The notes: generated from the letters alone by a model not told the origin. Shown: positions 41,770 to 51,340, counted from the first letter of the stretch. The stretch is 64,000 nucleotides of DNA from JADJPO01 sp963828555 (GCA_963828555.1 CAWHEL010000002.1:186001-250000), one strand, 5' to 3'. Numbers and translations: made by a program.

Positions 41770-43938
41770 GTGAGCGCGCGCCGTGCTGGCCGATTGGTGG
41801 CCGAACCGCTGGTCCGGCCTGGTCACACCGCGCTGACCGGCGAGAACGCGGCCTCCGGTCAGCCGCCGCAGACGTCAGCGGTGACCCTTGAGGACGTGCT
41901 GGACGCAGTCACGGTGGGTGTCGTCGTCCACGACGGCGACGGTGCCCTGGTGACCTCGAACGCCGCGGCCCGGAGCATGCTCACCGGCCTGCCGGCCACG
42001 GTGCTGTCCAACGCGGTGACGCCGGTCGGTCGTGACCAGGGCGGCCCGCGCAGCTTCACCCTGAGCACCCCGCGCCCCGACGGCAGCGCCCGCCGACTGG
42101 TGGCCACCGCGGTGCCACTGCCCACCCTGACCACGATCGAGCTCTCCGACGGCTCCTCGGCGGCCCCTTCGACCGAGGGCTCCGGCGGTGTGGTGACCAC
42201 GCTGCGCGACCTTGCCGTGGAGCGTCAGCCCGGCCGGCCCGCGGGCCGGGGCACCCGCCCGGATGGCGACGCAGCCACGCTGCGCCGCTCCCTGGCGATG
42301 GCCGAGCGCCGGTTGCGCGCCACAGTGGACAACTCCCCGGTCGGGTCTGCCCTGCTCAGTCCGCAGGGCCGGGTGCTGCAGGCCAACCGGGCCCTGGGCC
42401 GCCTGCTCGGCCGGAGCGGGCCAGACCTGGTCGAGTTGAGCCTGGCCGAGGTAACCCACCCGGACGACGCCGGGCGGGAGGCGCCGCTCTACGCGCGACT
42501 GCTGGCCCGGGCCATCGGGTCCTACGAGTTGGAGAAGCGGTTCATCCGCCCCGGCGGCGACAGTGTGTGGGTGCGGGCGAGCATGACCCCGGTCTGTGAC
42601 GACGAGGGCGGCGTGCTGCACCTGGTGATGCAGGCCCAGGACATCACCGAGACCCGGCTCGCAGTGGAGATGCTCACCCACCAGGCGATGCACGACCCGC
42701 TGACCGGGCTGGCCAACCGGGCGATGTGCGTGGAGAGGATCGGCCAGGCGATGGCCCGCGGACGCCGCAGCGGGGCGTCGTCCGCGGTACTGACCTGCGA
42801 CCTGGACGACTTCCGGGTGGTCAACGACAGCGTCGGCCCCGGCTTCGGCGACGCGGTGCTGATCGAGATCGCCAACCGGCTCCGGCAGGTGATCGGCCCG
42901 CGCGACACCGCGGCCCGCCTGGCCGGCGACGAGTTCGTGGTGATCCGGGACGAGGTCTCGGGCGAGCCGGAGGCGATCGAGCTGGCGATGAGCCTGCTGG
43001 CCGCCGTCCGCGCGCCGGTCGAGGTCGACGGCCGGGTCGTGATGCCCACCGCCAGCGTCGGGATCGCCCTGTCCGGGCCGGCGGACGAGGACCCGCTGCG
43101 GCTCCTGCGCGACGCCGGGACCGCGCTGCACCGGGCCAAGGAGGCGGGCCGGGGCAGCTGGCACCTGATGGACGACGCGCTGCGCCGGCGCACCCTGGAC
43201 CGGCTCGACCTGGAGAGCCAGTTGCGCACCGGCCTCGCCGAGGGCCAGCTGCGCCTGCACGTGCAGCCGATCGTCGACCTGACCGACGGCTCCGTCGTGG
43301 GCAGGGAGGCTCTGGTGCGCTGGCAGCACCCCACGCTCGGCCTGCTGCCCCCGGTGCGGTTCCTGCCGGTGGCCGAGGAGACGGGCCTGATCCAGGAGCT
43401 CGGCCGCTGGGTGATCGGCGAGGCGGCCAGGATCGCGGCGGCCACCCCCGAACTCGGCTACGTGGCGATCAACGTCTCCCCCTCCCAGGTGCGCGGCACC
43501 GGACTGGCGGACGACGTCGAGGCGGCGCTGGCGGCGAACCGACTCGCGACGTCCCAACTGGTGGTCGAGCTCACCGAGTCGGTGATGCTCGGCGCCGCCC
43601 CGGATGGCCGGGCCCAGCTGGAACGGCTCGACGCGATGGGCGTGCGGCTGGTGGTGGACGACTTCGGCACTGGCTTCTCGGCCCTGTCGCACCTGCGCGA
43701 CCTCCCGGTCTCCGGGATCAAGATCGACCGTAGCTTTACCCAGGGCCTGGGCCGTGACGCCCACTGCGAGCGGATCGTCGAGGCCCTGATCGGCCTCGCC
43801 CACGGCCTGGGTGTCGACCTGGTCGCCGAGGGCGTGGAGACCGAGCAGCAGGCACAGATGCTGGCCGGGATCGGCTGCCCGCACGCCCAGGGCTACCTGT
43901 TCGGCCGGCCGGAACCGCTGGCGATCCGGCTCAGCTGA
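41770..43938 (+). CDS. PAS-GGDEF-EAL protein (cyclic di-GMP turnover)
   Basis: 722 residues without membrane segments. A first PAS-like segment (about 38-140, VLDAVTVGVVVHDGDG), a second PAS (about 182-300, ending MQAQDITETR), GGDEF (about 305-465) and EAL (about 475-720). The GGDEF signature is AGDEF, compatible with cyclase activity in some proteins. The EAL motif REALVRWQHP and DDFGTGFSAL are intact, as is the late EGVETEQQ block, so phosphodiesterase activity is likely. GTG 41770 follows GGGAG by six bases. The 41545-41769 gap ahead contains an AT-richer stretch that probably holds its promoter. Its stop overlaps the convergent kinase gene by 8 bp. Confidence 0.92.
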   Translation: MSARRAGRLVAEPLVRPGHTALTGENAASGQPPQTSAVTLEDVLDAVTVGVVVHDGDGALVTSNAAARSMLTGLPATVLSNAVTPVGRDQGGPRSFTLSTPRPDGSARRLVATAVPLPTLTTIELSDGSSAAPSTEGSGGVVTTLRDLAVERQPGRPAGRGTRPDGDAATLRRSLAMAERRLRATVDNSPVGSALLSPQGRVLQANRALGRLLGRSGPDLVELSLAEVTHPDDAGREAPLYARLLARAIGSYELEKRFIRPGGDSVWVRASMTPVCDDEGGVLHLVMQAQDITETRLAVEMLTHQAMHDPLTGLANRAMCVERIGQAMARGRRSGASSAVLTCDLDDFRVVNDSVGPGFGDAVLIEIANRLRQVIGPRDTAARLAGDEFVVIRDEVSGEPEAIELAMSLLAAVRAPVEVDGRVVMPTASVGIALSGPADEDPLRLLRDAGTALHRAKEAGRGSWHLMDDALRRRTLDRLDLESQLRTGLAEGQLRLHVQPIVDLTDGSVVGREALVRWQHPTLGLLPPVRFLPVAEETGLIQELGRWVIGEAARIAAATPELGYVAINVSPSQVRGTGLADDVEAALAANRLATSQLVVELTESVMLGAAPDGRAQLERLDAMGVRLVVDDFGTGFSALSHLRDLPVSGIKIDRSFTQGLGRDAHCERIVEALIGLAHGLGVDLVAEGVETEQQAQMLAGIGCPHAQGYLFGRPEPLAIRLS

Positions 43939-45712
43939 GCATCGGGAGCGCCGGCAACGAGGGCAGTTCGGGCAGCGACGGCAGCGTGGGCAGGCCAGGC
44001 ACCAGGTCGCCGGTGCCCAGGGCGCCCCAGTCCGGTCCCGCTCCCCCGCCGATCACCAGCACGGCCGCCACCAGCAGGAAGCCGAGGAACACCACCATCC
44101 CGACGTGCAGTCGGTGCCGGCGGGAGAGCCCCGTCACCAGGCCCCGGGTGCCCCGCCGCAGCCCGCCGCCACCAGGGCCCCACCAGGCGGTGAACCAGGC
44201 GACGACCGTGGCCACCATCAGTGCAGGCCCGGAGCCGGGCTGCGGGGACGCCGGCGAGACCATGGCACCCGCCAAGAACGCCGCGCTCACCGCGAGCGCC
44301 GCCGGCAGCAGCGACCCCAGCGCCGCCCCCGGGATGGCGGCCAGCGTGCGCCACGGCAGCGCCGCCAGCGCCACGCCGACATCTCCCGAGCGAGGGCCGT
44401 AGCTGTAGCGGCGGCGCATCGTGCCGGTGATCGTGCGGTCGGCCACCCGCCCGAACACCGCCCAGGCCAGGGACACCACGATGGCCAGCCCCGGCGCCAC
44501 CGCGGCCAGCGCCGCCAGGGTCGCCAGCCCGAGTGCGATCGTGGCCCCCACCGCCCGAGGCGGGACCGGCCCGGCCGTGGCTGCCGGAGGGGACGGCGGG
44601 GCGGACGAAGGGTCGAGGGGTTTCGGCGGGGCGGACGGCGCCACGGCGGCCGGCGCACGCGGAGACGCCGGCGGAGCCGGCTGCGGCCGATGGACCGCCA
44701 GCGGCGCCGAGACGACGTCGGTGGGCACCAGGCCGGCCGGCATCGGCGTGGTCGCCCGCAGCGGGGGCGGGGGCGGGGGCGGCGGCGCCGGACGCGCAGA
44801 GGCCGGTGATGGCGGCGGCACCGGTGCGGTGGCCACCGGGACGGTGCGCACCTCGTCCGGGGTCAGCGCCGGGGCGAACGGCCGCCGGCCCGGGCGCCAG
44901 GGCTCGATCGAGGAGAGGCCGGCCAGCAGCATCTCCCCGGTGCCGCGCCACACCGGGTTCACGTTCAGCGCCATCGCCAGCACTCGGGCGATCCCCGGAT
45001 CCACGCCGTGCAGGTCGGCATCGCCCCGGCGCACCCGGTCCAGGACCACCGTGGCCGGGCCGGACCCGAAGGGTGCCCGGCCGGTGGCCGCGTAGGCGAG
45101 GGTGGCTCCCCAGGCCCACCAGTCGGTGGCCGGGGTGATCGGCTGGCCCTCGATCAGTTCCGGCGGCAGGTAACCCGGGGTGCCCATCACCAGCCCCGCC
45201 ACAGTGATCCGGGACTCGTCCACGACGTGGGCGATGCCGAAGTCGATCAGGATCGGCGCGTCGTCCAGCAGCAGCACGTTGGCCGGCTTGACGTCACGGT
45301 GCACCACGCCCGCCGCATGGATCGCCCGCAGGGCCCCGATCATCACCCGGCCCAGGTGGGCGACGTAGGGCGCCGGCAGCGATCCGTGCTCGCGCACCTG
45401 GTGCTCCAGCGTGCGGGCGGGCACGAACACGGTCACGACGTAGGGGGAGGGCCCCTTCAGGTCGGCGTCGAGCACCTCGGCGACGTTCGGGTGCCGCACC
45501 CGGCGCAACGAGTCGACCTCGCGGCCGAGGCGGCGCCGCCCGATCGCATCACCGGCCACCTGGGGGCGCAGCACCTTGACCGCCACCGCACGGCCCACCG
45601 GGTCCAGGGCGAGATGAACCACGCCCATACCGCCTTCGCCGAGCGTGCCGATCAGCCGGTACGGCCCCACGAAGGAGGGCTCCCGGGCCAGATCCGCGAC
45701 GCTCACGCTCAC
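43931..45712 (-). CDS. Membrane Ser/Thr protein kinase
   Basis: 593 residues. The kinase domain (about 16-275) has the Gly loop GEGGMG (25-30), Lys46, HRDVKPAN (138-145) and DFG (157-159), the Pkn2-type pattern. A Pro/Ala-rich linker (about 290-390) follows, then about five membrane helices. The end reads LPTLPSLPELPSLPALPML, a Leu-Pro-x repeat after the last helix. Polytopic membrane domains are unusual for these kinases, which often carry one helix and a sensor. GTG 45712 or 45706 could be the start. Targets unknown. Confidence 0.88.
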   Translation of the reverse strand: MSVSVADLAREPSFVGPYRLIGTLGEGGMGVVHLALDPVGRAVAVKVLRPQVAGDAIGRRRLGREVDSLRRVRHPNVAEVLDADLKGPSPYVVTVFVPARTLEHQVREHGSLPAPYVAHLGRVMIGALRAIHAAGVVHRDVKPANVLLLDDAPILIDFGIAHVVDESRITVAGLVMGTPGYLPPELIEGQPITPATDWWAWGATLAYAATGRAPFGSGPATVVLDRVRRGDADLHGVDPGIARVLAMALNVNPVWRGTGEMLLAGLSSIEPWRPGRRPFAPALTPDEVRTVPVATAPVPPPSPASARPAPPPPPPPPLRATTPMPAGLVPTDVVSAPLAVHRPQPAPPASPRAPAAVAPSAPPKPLDPSSAPPSPPAATAGPVPPRAVGATIALGLATLAALAAVAPGLAIVVSLAWAVFGRVADRTITGTMRRRYSYGPRSGDVGVALAALPWRTLAAIPGAALGSLLPAALAVSAAFLAGAMVSPASPQPGSGPALMVATVVAWFTAWWGPGGGGLRRGTRGLVTGLSRRHRLHVGMVVFLGFLLVAAVLVIGGGAGPDWGALGTGDLVPGLPTLPSLPELPSLPALPMLS

Positions 45713-45764
45713 GCCCCCACAACGCGCCAGGACGGCCGAGGACTCCCGAGAACGCTCGTCGTTG

Positions 45765-46193
45765 TCAGCCCGTGATGTAGGCGGTCAGATGATCGCGCTC
45801 GCTCTGCAGGTCGCCGATCCGGTGCTTGACCACATCGCCGATGCTCACGATGCCGGTCATCCGTCCGTCGACGATCACCGGAACGTGCCGGATCCGGCGT
45901 TCGGTCATCAGCATCATCAGGTCCGCCACGGTGGTGTCCGGGGCACAGGTGTGCACCTCGGCGGTCATGATCGACGCGACGGTCTGGTCGAGCAGGGACG
46001 CACCTTTCGCCTGCAGGCCTCGGACGACGTCGCGCTCACTGACGATGCCCACCACCTCGGTGCCGTCGGGCGAGACGACCAGGGCGCCCACCCGGTGCTC
46101 GGCCAGGGCGTCGAGCAGAGCGCTGACGGGTTGGTCCGGGGTGATCGTGACGACGAGGTCGCCCTTTCCCCGCAGCACATCGGTGATCCGCAT
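45765..46193 (-). CDS. CBS-domain pair protein
   Basis: 142 residues with two CBS domains in tandem: VSALLDALAEHRVGALVVSP then GTEVVGIVSERDVV, and VADLMMLMTERRIRHVPVIV then GRMTGIVSIGDVV. CBS pairs bind adenosyl nucleotides or NAD and act as sensors. A stand-alone pair of this kind is common in actinobacteria, with the target unknown. GGAGG is six bases before ATG 46193. It lies 52 bp upstream of the kinase gene and could be its co-transcribed partner. Confidence 0.88.
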   Translation of the reverse strand: MRITDVLRGKGDLVVTITPDQPVSALLDALAEHRVGALVVSPDGTEVVGIVSERDVVRGLQAKGASLLDQTVASIMTAEVHTCAPDTTVADLMMLMTERRIRHVPVIVDGRMTGIVSIGDVVKHRIGDLQSERDHLTAYITG

Positions 46194-46412
46194 GTCGCAC
46201 CTCCAGGTCTGCCGGGCCCGGGCCACACTGCCTCCGGGCTTCGACGGTATCGGCCTCGCCCCCGCCGAGGAACCCCCTCTTCGCACGAGTGTGCCCCGCG
46301 GCAGGCGCCGAGGCATCTGCAGCGCAGTGCGCACCGTATCGTTCGGAGCAGTCCACCCTCCCCACCGCACCGCACCCGCCCGCCCCGGCCGGGCTCCACC
46401 GAGGAGATCTCG

Positions 46413-46919
46413 CTGCCAGAGTTCCTGCGCGACCGCCCGATCGGGCTGGTGTTCGCCGTCCTCTTCGTGGTCGCCACCACGCGCGGTCAGGGCACGTACT
46501 GGCTGGCCAGGGTGGTCAGCACCAAGGCACTCTCCCGCTCGGAGCAGCACGCGCCGTCCACCCGCTGGGCCGCCTTCGGGCGCTGGCTGGACGGTGACGG
46601 GGTGGGGCGCGGTGCGCGGTCGCTGCAGCGCTGGGGGGTGATCGCGGTGCCGATCAGCTACCTCACGGTCGGCTTCCAGACCCTCGTCCTGGCCGCCGCC
46701 GGCGTTCTGCGGGTGCCGTGGCTGCGGTTCTCGGTGGCTCAGGTGCCCGGGGCCCTGGGGTGGGCGCTGATCTACTCCACCATCGGCTGGGCTGCCTGGG
46801 AGGCCGCCCTGGCCGCCATCGCCGGGCGGCCGCTCGCGCTGGCCGGCGTCCTCGCCGTCCTGGTCGTGGTGGTGGCGACCAGGCTGAGCCGACGGCCCCC
46901 ACGCCGTCGGCCCCTGTGA
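46413..46919 (+). CDS. DedA/VTT-like membrane protein (probable CTG start)
   Basis: 168 residues with three to four membrane helices. The block ARSLQRWGVIAVPISYLTVG, then AAAGVLRVPWLRFSVAQVPG and GWALIYSTIGWAAW follow the DedA/SNARE-associated pattern of membrane proteins linked to lipid flipping. No ATG, GTG or TTG lies upstream in frame near the conserved start. GAGGAG is placed six bases before CTG 46413, so CTG initiation is likely; GTG 46449 would cut the first helix. Confidence 0.65.
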   Translation: MPEFLRDRPIGLVFAVLFVVATTRGQGTYWLARVVSTKALSRSEQHAPSTRWAAFGRWLDGDGVGRGARSLQRWGVIAVPISYLTVGFQTLVLAAAGVLRVPWLRFSVAQVPGALGWALIYSTIGWAAWEAALAAIAGRPLALAGVLAVLVVVVATRLSRRPPRRRPL

Positions 46920-46951
46920 GCCTGACTGTCGTACTGCCGAACGGCCGGCGC

Positions 46952-47968
46952 TCAGCCGGGGTGGGGAGCGGCCCCGGTCGAGGCCCGGACCACGAGCTCA
47001 GGGCGGAACACGTACTCGTCCCGCGGAGCCGGCCGACCGGCGATCTCGTCCAGCAGGGCCCTGACTGCGGCGGCGCTCATCGCCGGCACCGCCTTACGCA
47101 CCGTGGTCAGCGGCGGATCGGCGAAGGAGACCAGCAGGGAGTCGTCGTAGCCGACCACCGACACGTCCTTCGGCACGTCGAGACCGCGCAACCGCACCGC
47201 CCGGATGGCGCCGAGTGCCATCAGGTCCGAGCCGCAGATCAGCGCACTGGCGCCGCGGTCGAGCAGCCGTTCGGCGGCGGCCGCACCGCCCTCGACGCTG
47301 AACACCGAGCACTCGATCCAGCGCTCGGGGTCGGACACCCCAAGATGCTGTTTCATGGACTCGGTGAACCCGCTGATCTTGCGCAGCGCGGGCACGTAGC
47401 GGCGGGGCCCGACCGCCAGCCCGATCCGGGTGTGCCCGAGGGAGACCAGGTGGTTCACGGCGAGGTCCATCGAGGCGACGTCGTCGTTGCTGATGAACTG
47501 GGCGTCGACGCCGTCCGCCCAGCCGTTGACGAAGACCATCGGCATGCCCAGGTCGCGCAACGCGGTGTACCGCGCGACGTCCACCGTGGTGTCGGCGTGG
47601 CCGCCGCTGACGAAGACCACTCCGCTGACCCCGCGCTCGAGCAGCATCTGCAGATAGGTGTCCTCGCTCACCCCGTCCGGGGTCTGCGTGCACAGCACCA
47701 TGACATACCCGCTGCGCGCCAACGACGATGCGATCCGCTGGGCGAAGGCCGGGAAGATGGGGTTGTCCAGTTCCGGGATGATCACTCCGACCAGCCCGCA
47801 GGAGTGCTGGGCGAGCTGGGCCGGACGGCGATACCCGAGCACGTCGAGCGAGGTCAGGACGACCTGCTGGGTGGCCTCGGCCACCCCCGGTTTACCGTTG
47901 AGCACGCGGCTGACCGTCGCCTCGCTCACCCCGGCGTGGGCGGCGATGTCCGCCAACCGGGCTTTCAT
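46952..47968 (-). CDS. LacI-family transcriptional regulator
   Basis: 338 residues. The helix-turn-helix LADIAAHAGVSEATVSRVLNGKPGV is followed by the hinge and a periplasmic-binding-type sensor domain (GLVGVIIPELDNPIFPAFAQ, then VVGYDDSLLVSFADPPLTTV). It is divergent from a GH13 glycosidase gene with only 55 bp between, so it very likely represses that gene and responds to a maltodextrin-type sugar. ATG 47968 has TACCGT (complement of 47976-47981) seven bases upstream: leaderless, and thus repressor binding in the gap could also regulate itself. Confidence 0.92.
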   Translation of the reverse strand: MKARLADIAAHAGVSEATVSRVLNGKPGVAEATQQVVLTSLDVLGYRRPAQLAQHSCGLVGVIIPELDNPIFPAFAQRIASSLARSGYVMVLCTQTPDGVSEDTYLQMLLERGVSGVVFVSGGHADTTVDVARYTALRDLGMPMVFVNGWADGVDAQFISNDDVASMDLAVNHLVSLGHTRIGLAVGPRRYVPALRKISGFTESMKQHLGVSDPERWIECSVFSVEGGAAAAERLLDRGASALICGSDLMALGAIRAVRLRGLDVPKDVSVVGYDDSLLVSFADPPLTTVRKAVPAMSAAAVRALLDEIAGRPAPRDEYVFRPELVVRASTGAAPHPG

Positions 47969-48023
47969 GATTGACACGGTACTCGCCCTGCCGCAGGCAC
48001 CGGGCCGGGCAAGGAAGGACCTC

Positions 48024-49895
48024 ATGCGCACCTGGCTCGACCAACCGCATCACGATCCGTCACCCCTGTACTGCGCCACCTCCCGACCGAGCCTGGGCGA
48101 CGAGGTACCGGTGCGGCTGCGGGTGCCGCACGCGCATCGCGCGCGCCAGGTGGTGCTCCGGGTGCTGCGCGACGGCGAGCCGCTCGTGCTCACCGCCCGC
48201 CCGGACGGCGAGGACGCCCACGCCGCCTGGTGGGCGGCCGACCTGCCGGTGCTCAACCCGGTCGCGCAGTACCGGTTCCTGCTGGACGGCGCGGACGGCT
48301 CCTACGCCTGGCTGAACGGCAGTGGCCGGCAGACCTGGGACGTCACCGACGCCCATGACTTCCGACTGCTCGCGGACGCCGCGCCGGCGCCGGACTGGGT
48401 CGAGGATGCCGTTGTCTACCAAGTGTTTCCGGACCGCTTCGCCCGCTCGGCCGGCGCCGGTCCGATGGCCGGCGCCGACACCCCGGCGTGGGCGGTCCCG
48501 ATGGACTGGGACGGCGAGGTGGTCTATCACGGTCCGCTCGCCAGCAGCCAGTGGTTCGGTGGCGACCTGGCCGGGATCGAGCAACACCTGGACCACATCA
48601 CCTCACTGGGGTCGAACGTGCTGTACCTGACCCCGTTCTTCGAGGGCCGGTCGAACCACCGGTACGACGCGATCAGCTTCGAACGGGTGGATCCGCTGCT
48701 CGGCGGTGACGAGGCCCTGGCCCACCTGGCCGCTGCCGCCCGGGCCCAGGGCCTGCGCGTGGTGGGTGACCTGACCACCAACCACACCGGCGACGCACAC
48801 GAGTGGTTCCTGTCCGCCCAGGCGGACCCCGCGGCCCCGGAGGCGTCGTTCTACCGGTTCCTGGAACACCCGCGCCGCTACGTCTCCTGGCTCGACGTGC
48901 CGAGCCTGCCCAAGCTCGATCATGCGGACGCCGAGCTCCGACGGCGGTTCTACCAGGGGCCGGACTCGGTGGTCGCCCGCTGGCTGCGCGGGCCTGTGGC
49001 CCTGGACGGGTGGCGGATCGACGTGGCGAACATGACCGGCCGGCTCGGCTCGGCCGATCTCGCCCACGACGTGGCCCGAGCGATCCGGGCGACCGTCGCC
49101 GAGCAGAACCCGCAGGCGTGGCTGCTCGCCGAGCACGGGCACGACGCCAGCGGTGACCTCGCTGCAGGCGGCTGGCAGGGCACCATGAACTACTCCGGCT
49201 TCACCCGCCCGGTGTGGACCTGGCTGAACCAGCCGGGGCACGGCATCACCTGGCTGGGCATGCCGATGGAGGTTCCCACGCTGCCGGGAACCGCGCTGGT
49301 CGAGACGATGCGGACGTTCGCGGCGTCCAGTCCGTGGTCGGCCTGGACCCGCTCGGTCAACCAGCTGGACAGCCACGACACCGCGCGCTTCCGCAGCGTC
49401 GTCGGCGGGAACTCGGCGCAGGGCCGGGCCCGGCACCTGGTGGGCCTGGCGCTGCAGGCGACGCTGCCCGGCGTCCCGCAGGTGTTCGCCGGCGACGAAC
49501 TGGGGCTGACCGGTCTGACCGGCGAGCACAGCCGCACCCCGATGCCGTGGCGGCAACGGGAACGGTGGGATGCAGCGACGTTGGCGGCCTACCGGTTCTG
49601 GCTCTCGCTGCGCCGCGACCACGTGGCGTTGCGCCGGGGTGGCCTGCGCTGGGTGCAGGCCGGCCCGGAGAGCGTCACCTTCCTGCGCGAGCACCCGGAC
49701 GAGCGGCTGCTGGTCCACGTGACCCGGGGTGAGCACGACCCGGTGGACCTGCCCACTGCCGGGCTGGGCCTCTCCCGAAGTGACCGTCTGGAAACCCTTG
49801 CAGGAACGGATCCCGGCTGTGAGGATGAACACTCGGTGACGATGCCGCGAGGTGTCTGCGCCGCGCACGTGTATCGATTGCCCCACCCGCTCTGA
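48024..49895 (+). CDS. GH13 alpha-glycosidase (cyclomaltodextrinase/neopullulanase type)
   Basis: 623 residues, no signal peptide, so cytosolic. An N-terminal carbohydrate-binding-like domain (about 1-125) precedes the TIM barrel. GH13 regions are visible: VGDLTTNHTGDA, GWRIDVANM with the nucleophile Asp, WLLAEHGHD with the acid/base Glu, and NQLDSHDTARF. The barrel entry VVYQVFPDRFARS is typical of maltodextrin-degrading enzymes. A strong ribosome site (AAGGAAGGAC) precedes ATG 48024. The neighbouring LacI regulator and sugar ABC ATPase support a role in maltodextrin use. Confidence 0.92.
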   Translation: MRTWLDQPHHDPSPLYCATSRPSLGDEVPVRLRVPHAHRARQVVLRVLRDGEPLVLTARPDGEDAHAAWWAADLPVLNPVAQYRFLLDGADGSYAWLNGSGRQTWDVTDAHDFRLLADAAPAPDWVEDAVVYQVFPDRFARSAGAGPMAGADTPAWAVPMDWDGEVVYHGPLASSQWFGGDLAGIEQHLDHITSLGSNVLYLTPFFEGRSNHRYDAISFERVDPLLGGDEALAHLAAAARAQGLRVVGDLTTNHTGDAHEWFLSAQADPAAPEASFYRFLEHPRRYVSWLDVPSLPKLDHADAELRRRFYQGPDSVVARWLRGPVALDGWRIDVANMTGRLGSADLAHDVARAIRATVAEQNPQAWLLAEHGHDASGDLAAGGWQGTMNYSGFTRPVWTWLNQPGHGITWLGMPMEVPTLPGTALVETMRTFAASSPWSAWTRSVNQLDSHDTARFRSVVGGNSAQGRARHLVGLALQATLPGVPQVFAGDELGLTGLTGEHSRTPMPWRQRERWDAATLAAYRFWLSLRRDHVALRRGGLRWVQAGPESVTFLREHPDERLLVHVTRGEHDPVDLPTAGLGLSRSDRLETLAGTDPGCEDEHSVTMPRGVCAAHVYRLPHPL

Positions 49896-49921
49896 AGTGC
49901 TCGACAACTGCATCACCGCGT

Positions 49922-49938
49922 CCGGTCACGGTGACCGG
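49922..49938. promoter_or_regulatory. Perfect 17-bp palindrome upstream of the ABC ATPase gene
   Basis: CCGGTCACGGTGACCGG, two 8-bp arms around a central G, lies 62 bp before ATG 50001 and 27 bp after the glycosidase stop. Size and position fit a dimeric repressor operator; a short hairpin is the alternative. Confidence 0.35.
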
Positions 49939-50000
49939 GCGACGCACCCTCTCACTCGGACCGTCCGGCACGTTCCTGCCGGTGAAGGGACTTTTCCGTC

Positions 50001-51074
50001 ATGGCTACCGTCACGTTCGACAAGGCCACCCGGGTCTACCCCGGTGCCACCAAACCCTCGATCGACGCCCTGGACCTCGAGATCCAGGACCAGGAGTTCC
50101 TGGTCGTCGTCGGCCCCTCCGGCTGTGGCAAGTCCACCGCGCTGCGCATGCTCGCCGGCCTCGAGGACGTCAACTCCGGCCGGATCCTGATCGGCGACCG
50201 CGACGTCACGCAGGTCCCGCCGAAGGACCGCGACATCGCGATGGTGTTCCAGAGCTACGCGCTCTACCCGCACATGTCGGTGGCCGACAACATGGGCTTC
50301 GCGCTCAAGATCGCCGGCCTGCCGAAGGACCAGATCCGCACCCGGGTCGACGAGGCCGCCCGCATCCTCGACCTGGCCCCGTACCTGGAGCGTAAGCCGA
50401 AGGCGCTGTCCGGCGGCCAGCGTCAGCGTGTGGCGATGGGTCGCGCGATCGTCCGCAAGCCCCAGGTCTTCCTGATGGACGAGCCGCTGTCGAACCTCGA
50501 CGCCAAGCTGCGGGTGCAGACGCGTACCCAGATCGCCTCGCTGCAGCGCCAGCTCGGTGTCACCACGGTCTACGTGACGCACGACCAGACCGAGGCCATG
50601 ACCATGGGCGACCGGATCTGCGTGCTCAAGGACGGTCTGCTGCAGCAGGTCGGCACCCCGCGTGAGCTGTACGACCGCCCGGGCAACGTGTTCGTGGCCG
50701 GCTTCATCGGGTCCCCCGCGATGAACCTGCTCAAGCTGCCCACCACAGACGGTGGGGTCAAGCTCGGCGACACCGTGTTCCCCGTCGAGCGGGACGTGCT
50801 GTCGAAGGCCACGGGCAGCACGGTCACCATGGGAATGCGCCCGGAGGACCTGACCCTGGCCGAGCACGGCCTCGCCGTCCAGGTCGACGTGGTCGAGGAG
50901 CTCGGCGCCGATGCCTACATCTACGGCCACGCCGTGGGCGCCGACGACCTCCAGGTGATCGCCCGCACCGACGGACGGCAGCCTCCGGAGAAGGGCGTCA
51001 CGGTGCACTTCGCGCCGTCGTCCGAGCACGTACACCTGTTCGACGTCGAGACCGGCGAGCGCCTGCGCGCCTGA
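50001..51074 (+). CDS. Sugar ABC transporter ATPase (MsmX/UgpC/MsiK type)
   Basis: 357 residues. Walker A GPSGCGKST, Q loop FQSYALYPHM, signature LSGGQRQRVAMGRAIVRKPQ, Walker B FLMDEPLSNLD and the H loop YVTHDQTEAMTM. The C-terminal regulatory OB-fold (about 240-357) includes MGMRPEDLTL. This is the multitask ATPase group that energises several sugar importers; no permease is adjacent, which fits a shared MsiK-type subunit. GAAGGGAC lies nine bases before the ATG. Confidence 0.92.
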   Translation: MATVTFDKATRVYPGATKPSIDALDLEIQDQEFLVVVGPSGCGKSTALRMLAGLEDVNSGRILIGDRDVTQVPPKDRDIAMVFQSYALYPHMSVADNMGFALKIAGLPKDQIRTRVDEAARILDLAPYLERKPKALSGGQRQRVAMGRAIVRKPQVFLMDEPLSNLDAKLRVQTRTQIASLQRQLGVTTVYVTHDQTEAMTMGDRICVLKDGLLQQVGTPRELYDRPGNVFVAGFIGSPAMNLLKLPTTDGGVKLGDTVFPVERDVLSKATGSTVTMGMRPEDLTLAEHGLAVQVDVVEELGADAYIYGHAVGADDLQVIARTDGRQPPEKGVTVHFAPSSEHVHLFDVETGERLRA

Positions 51075-51094
51075 CCCCGACCCACCCGAACCCG

Positions 51095-51164
51095 CTCATG
51101 CTCCGCGGGTGAACATGTTTCGGCCACTCTGGGGGCCCGATCGTGTTCACCTGCGGAGCATGAG
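51095..51164. repeat. Dispersed inverted repeat, family A, copy 2
   Basis: 21-bp arms 51095-51115 and 51144-51164 with one mismatch; core CTCATGCTCCGC then GGTGAACA in place of the GGGGTACA seen in other copies, with the change made in both arms. It starts 20 bp after the ABC ATPase stop. Confidence 0.8.
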
Positions 51165-51218
51165 TCTGCCCGAACGCTCCTGGCGCCCCGTCAGCCCGCG
51201 CTCGCCCCCACCCCCCTC

Positions 51219-51283
51219 TGATCACCGTCAGATCGCGCTCCTCCCCCGCCTAACGGGGGAAATCAGCGATCTGACGCCGATCA
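51219..51283. repeat. Dispersed inverted repeat, family B, copy 3
   Basis: 18-bp arms 51219-51236 (TGATCACCGTCAGATCGC) and 51266-51283 with two mismatches; a CCCCCG/CGGGGG stem is nested inside. It shares the outer GATCACCGT with copy 2 but has a different inner arm. It lies just downstream of a family A element in the same 266-bp gap. Confidence 0.65.
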
Positions 51284-51340
51284 CCTCCCACGCGCGGTCG
51301 CCACCACCCCCACCCCGCCCTCCGTTTGTAGGGTGGCGCG

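Noticed and set aside
50001..51074. Considered as part of a complete sugar importer operon with the GH13 gene
   Set aside because: No permease or binding-protein gene is adjacent; a shared MsiK-type ATPase fits better.
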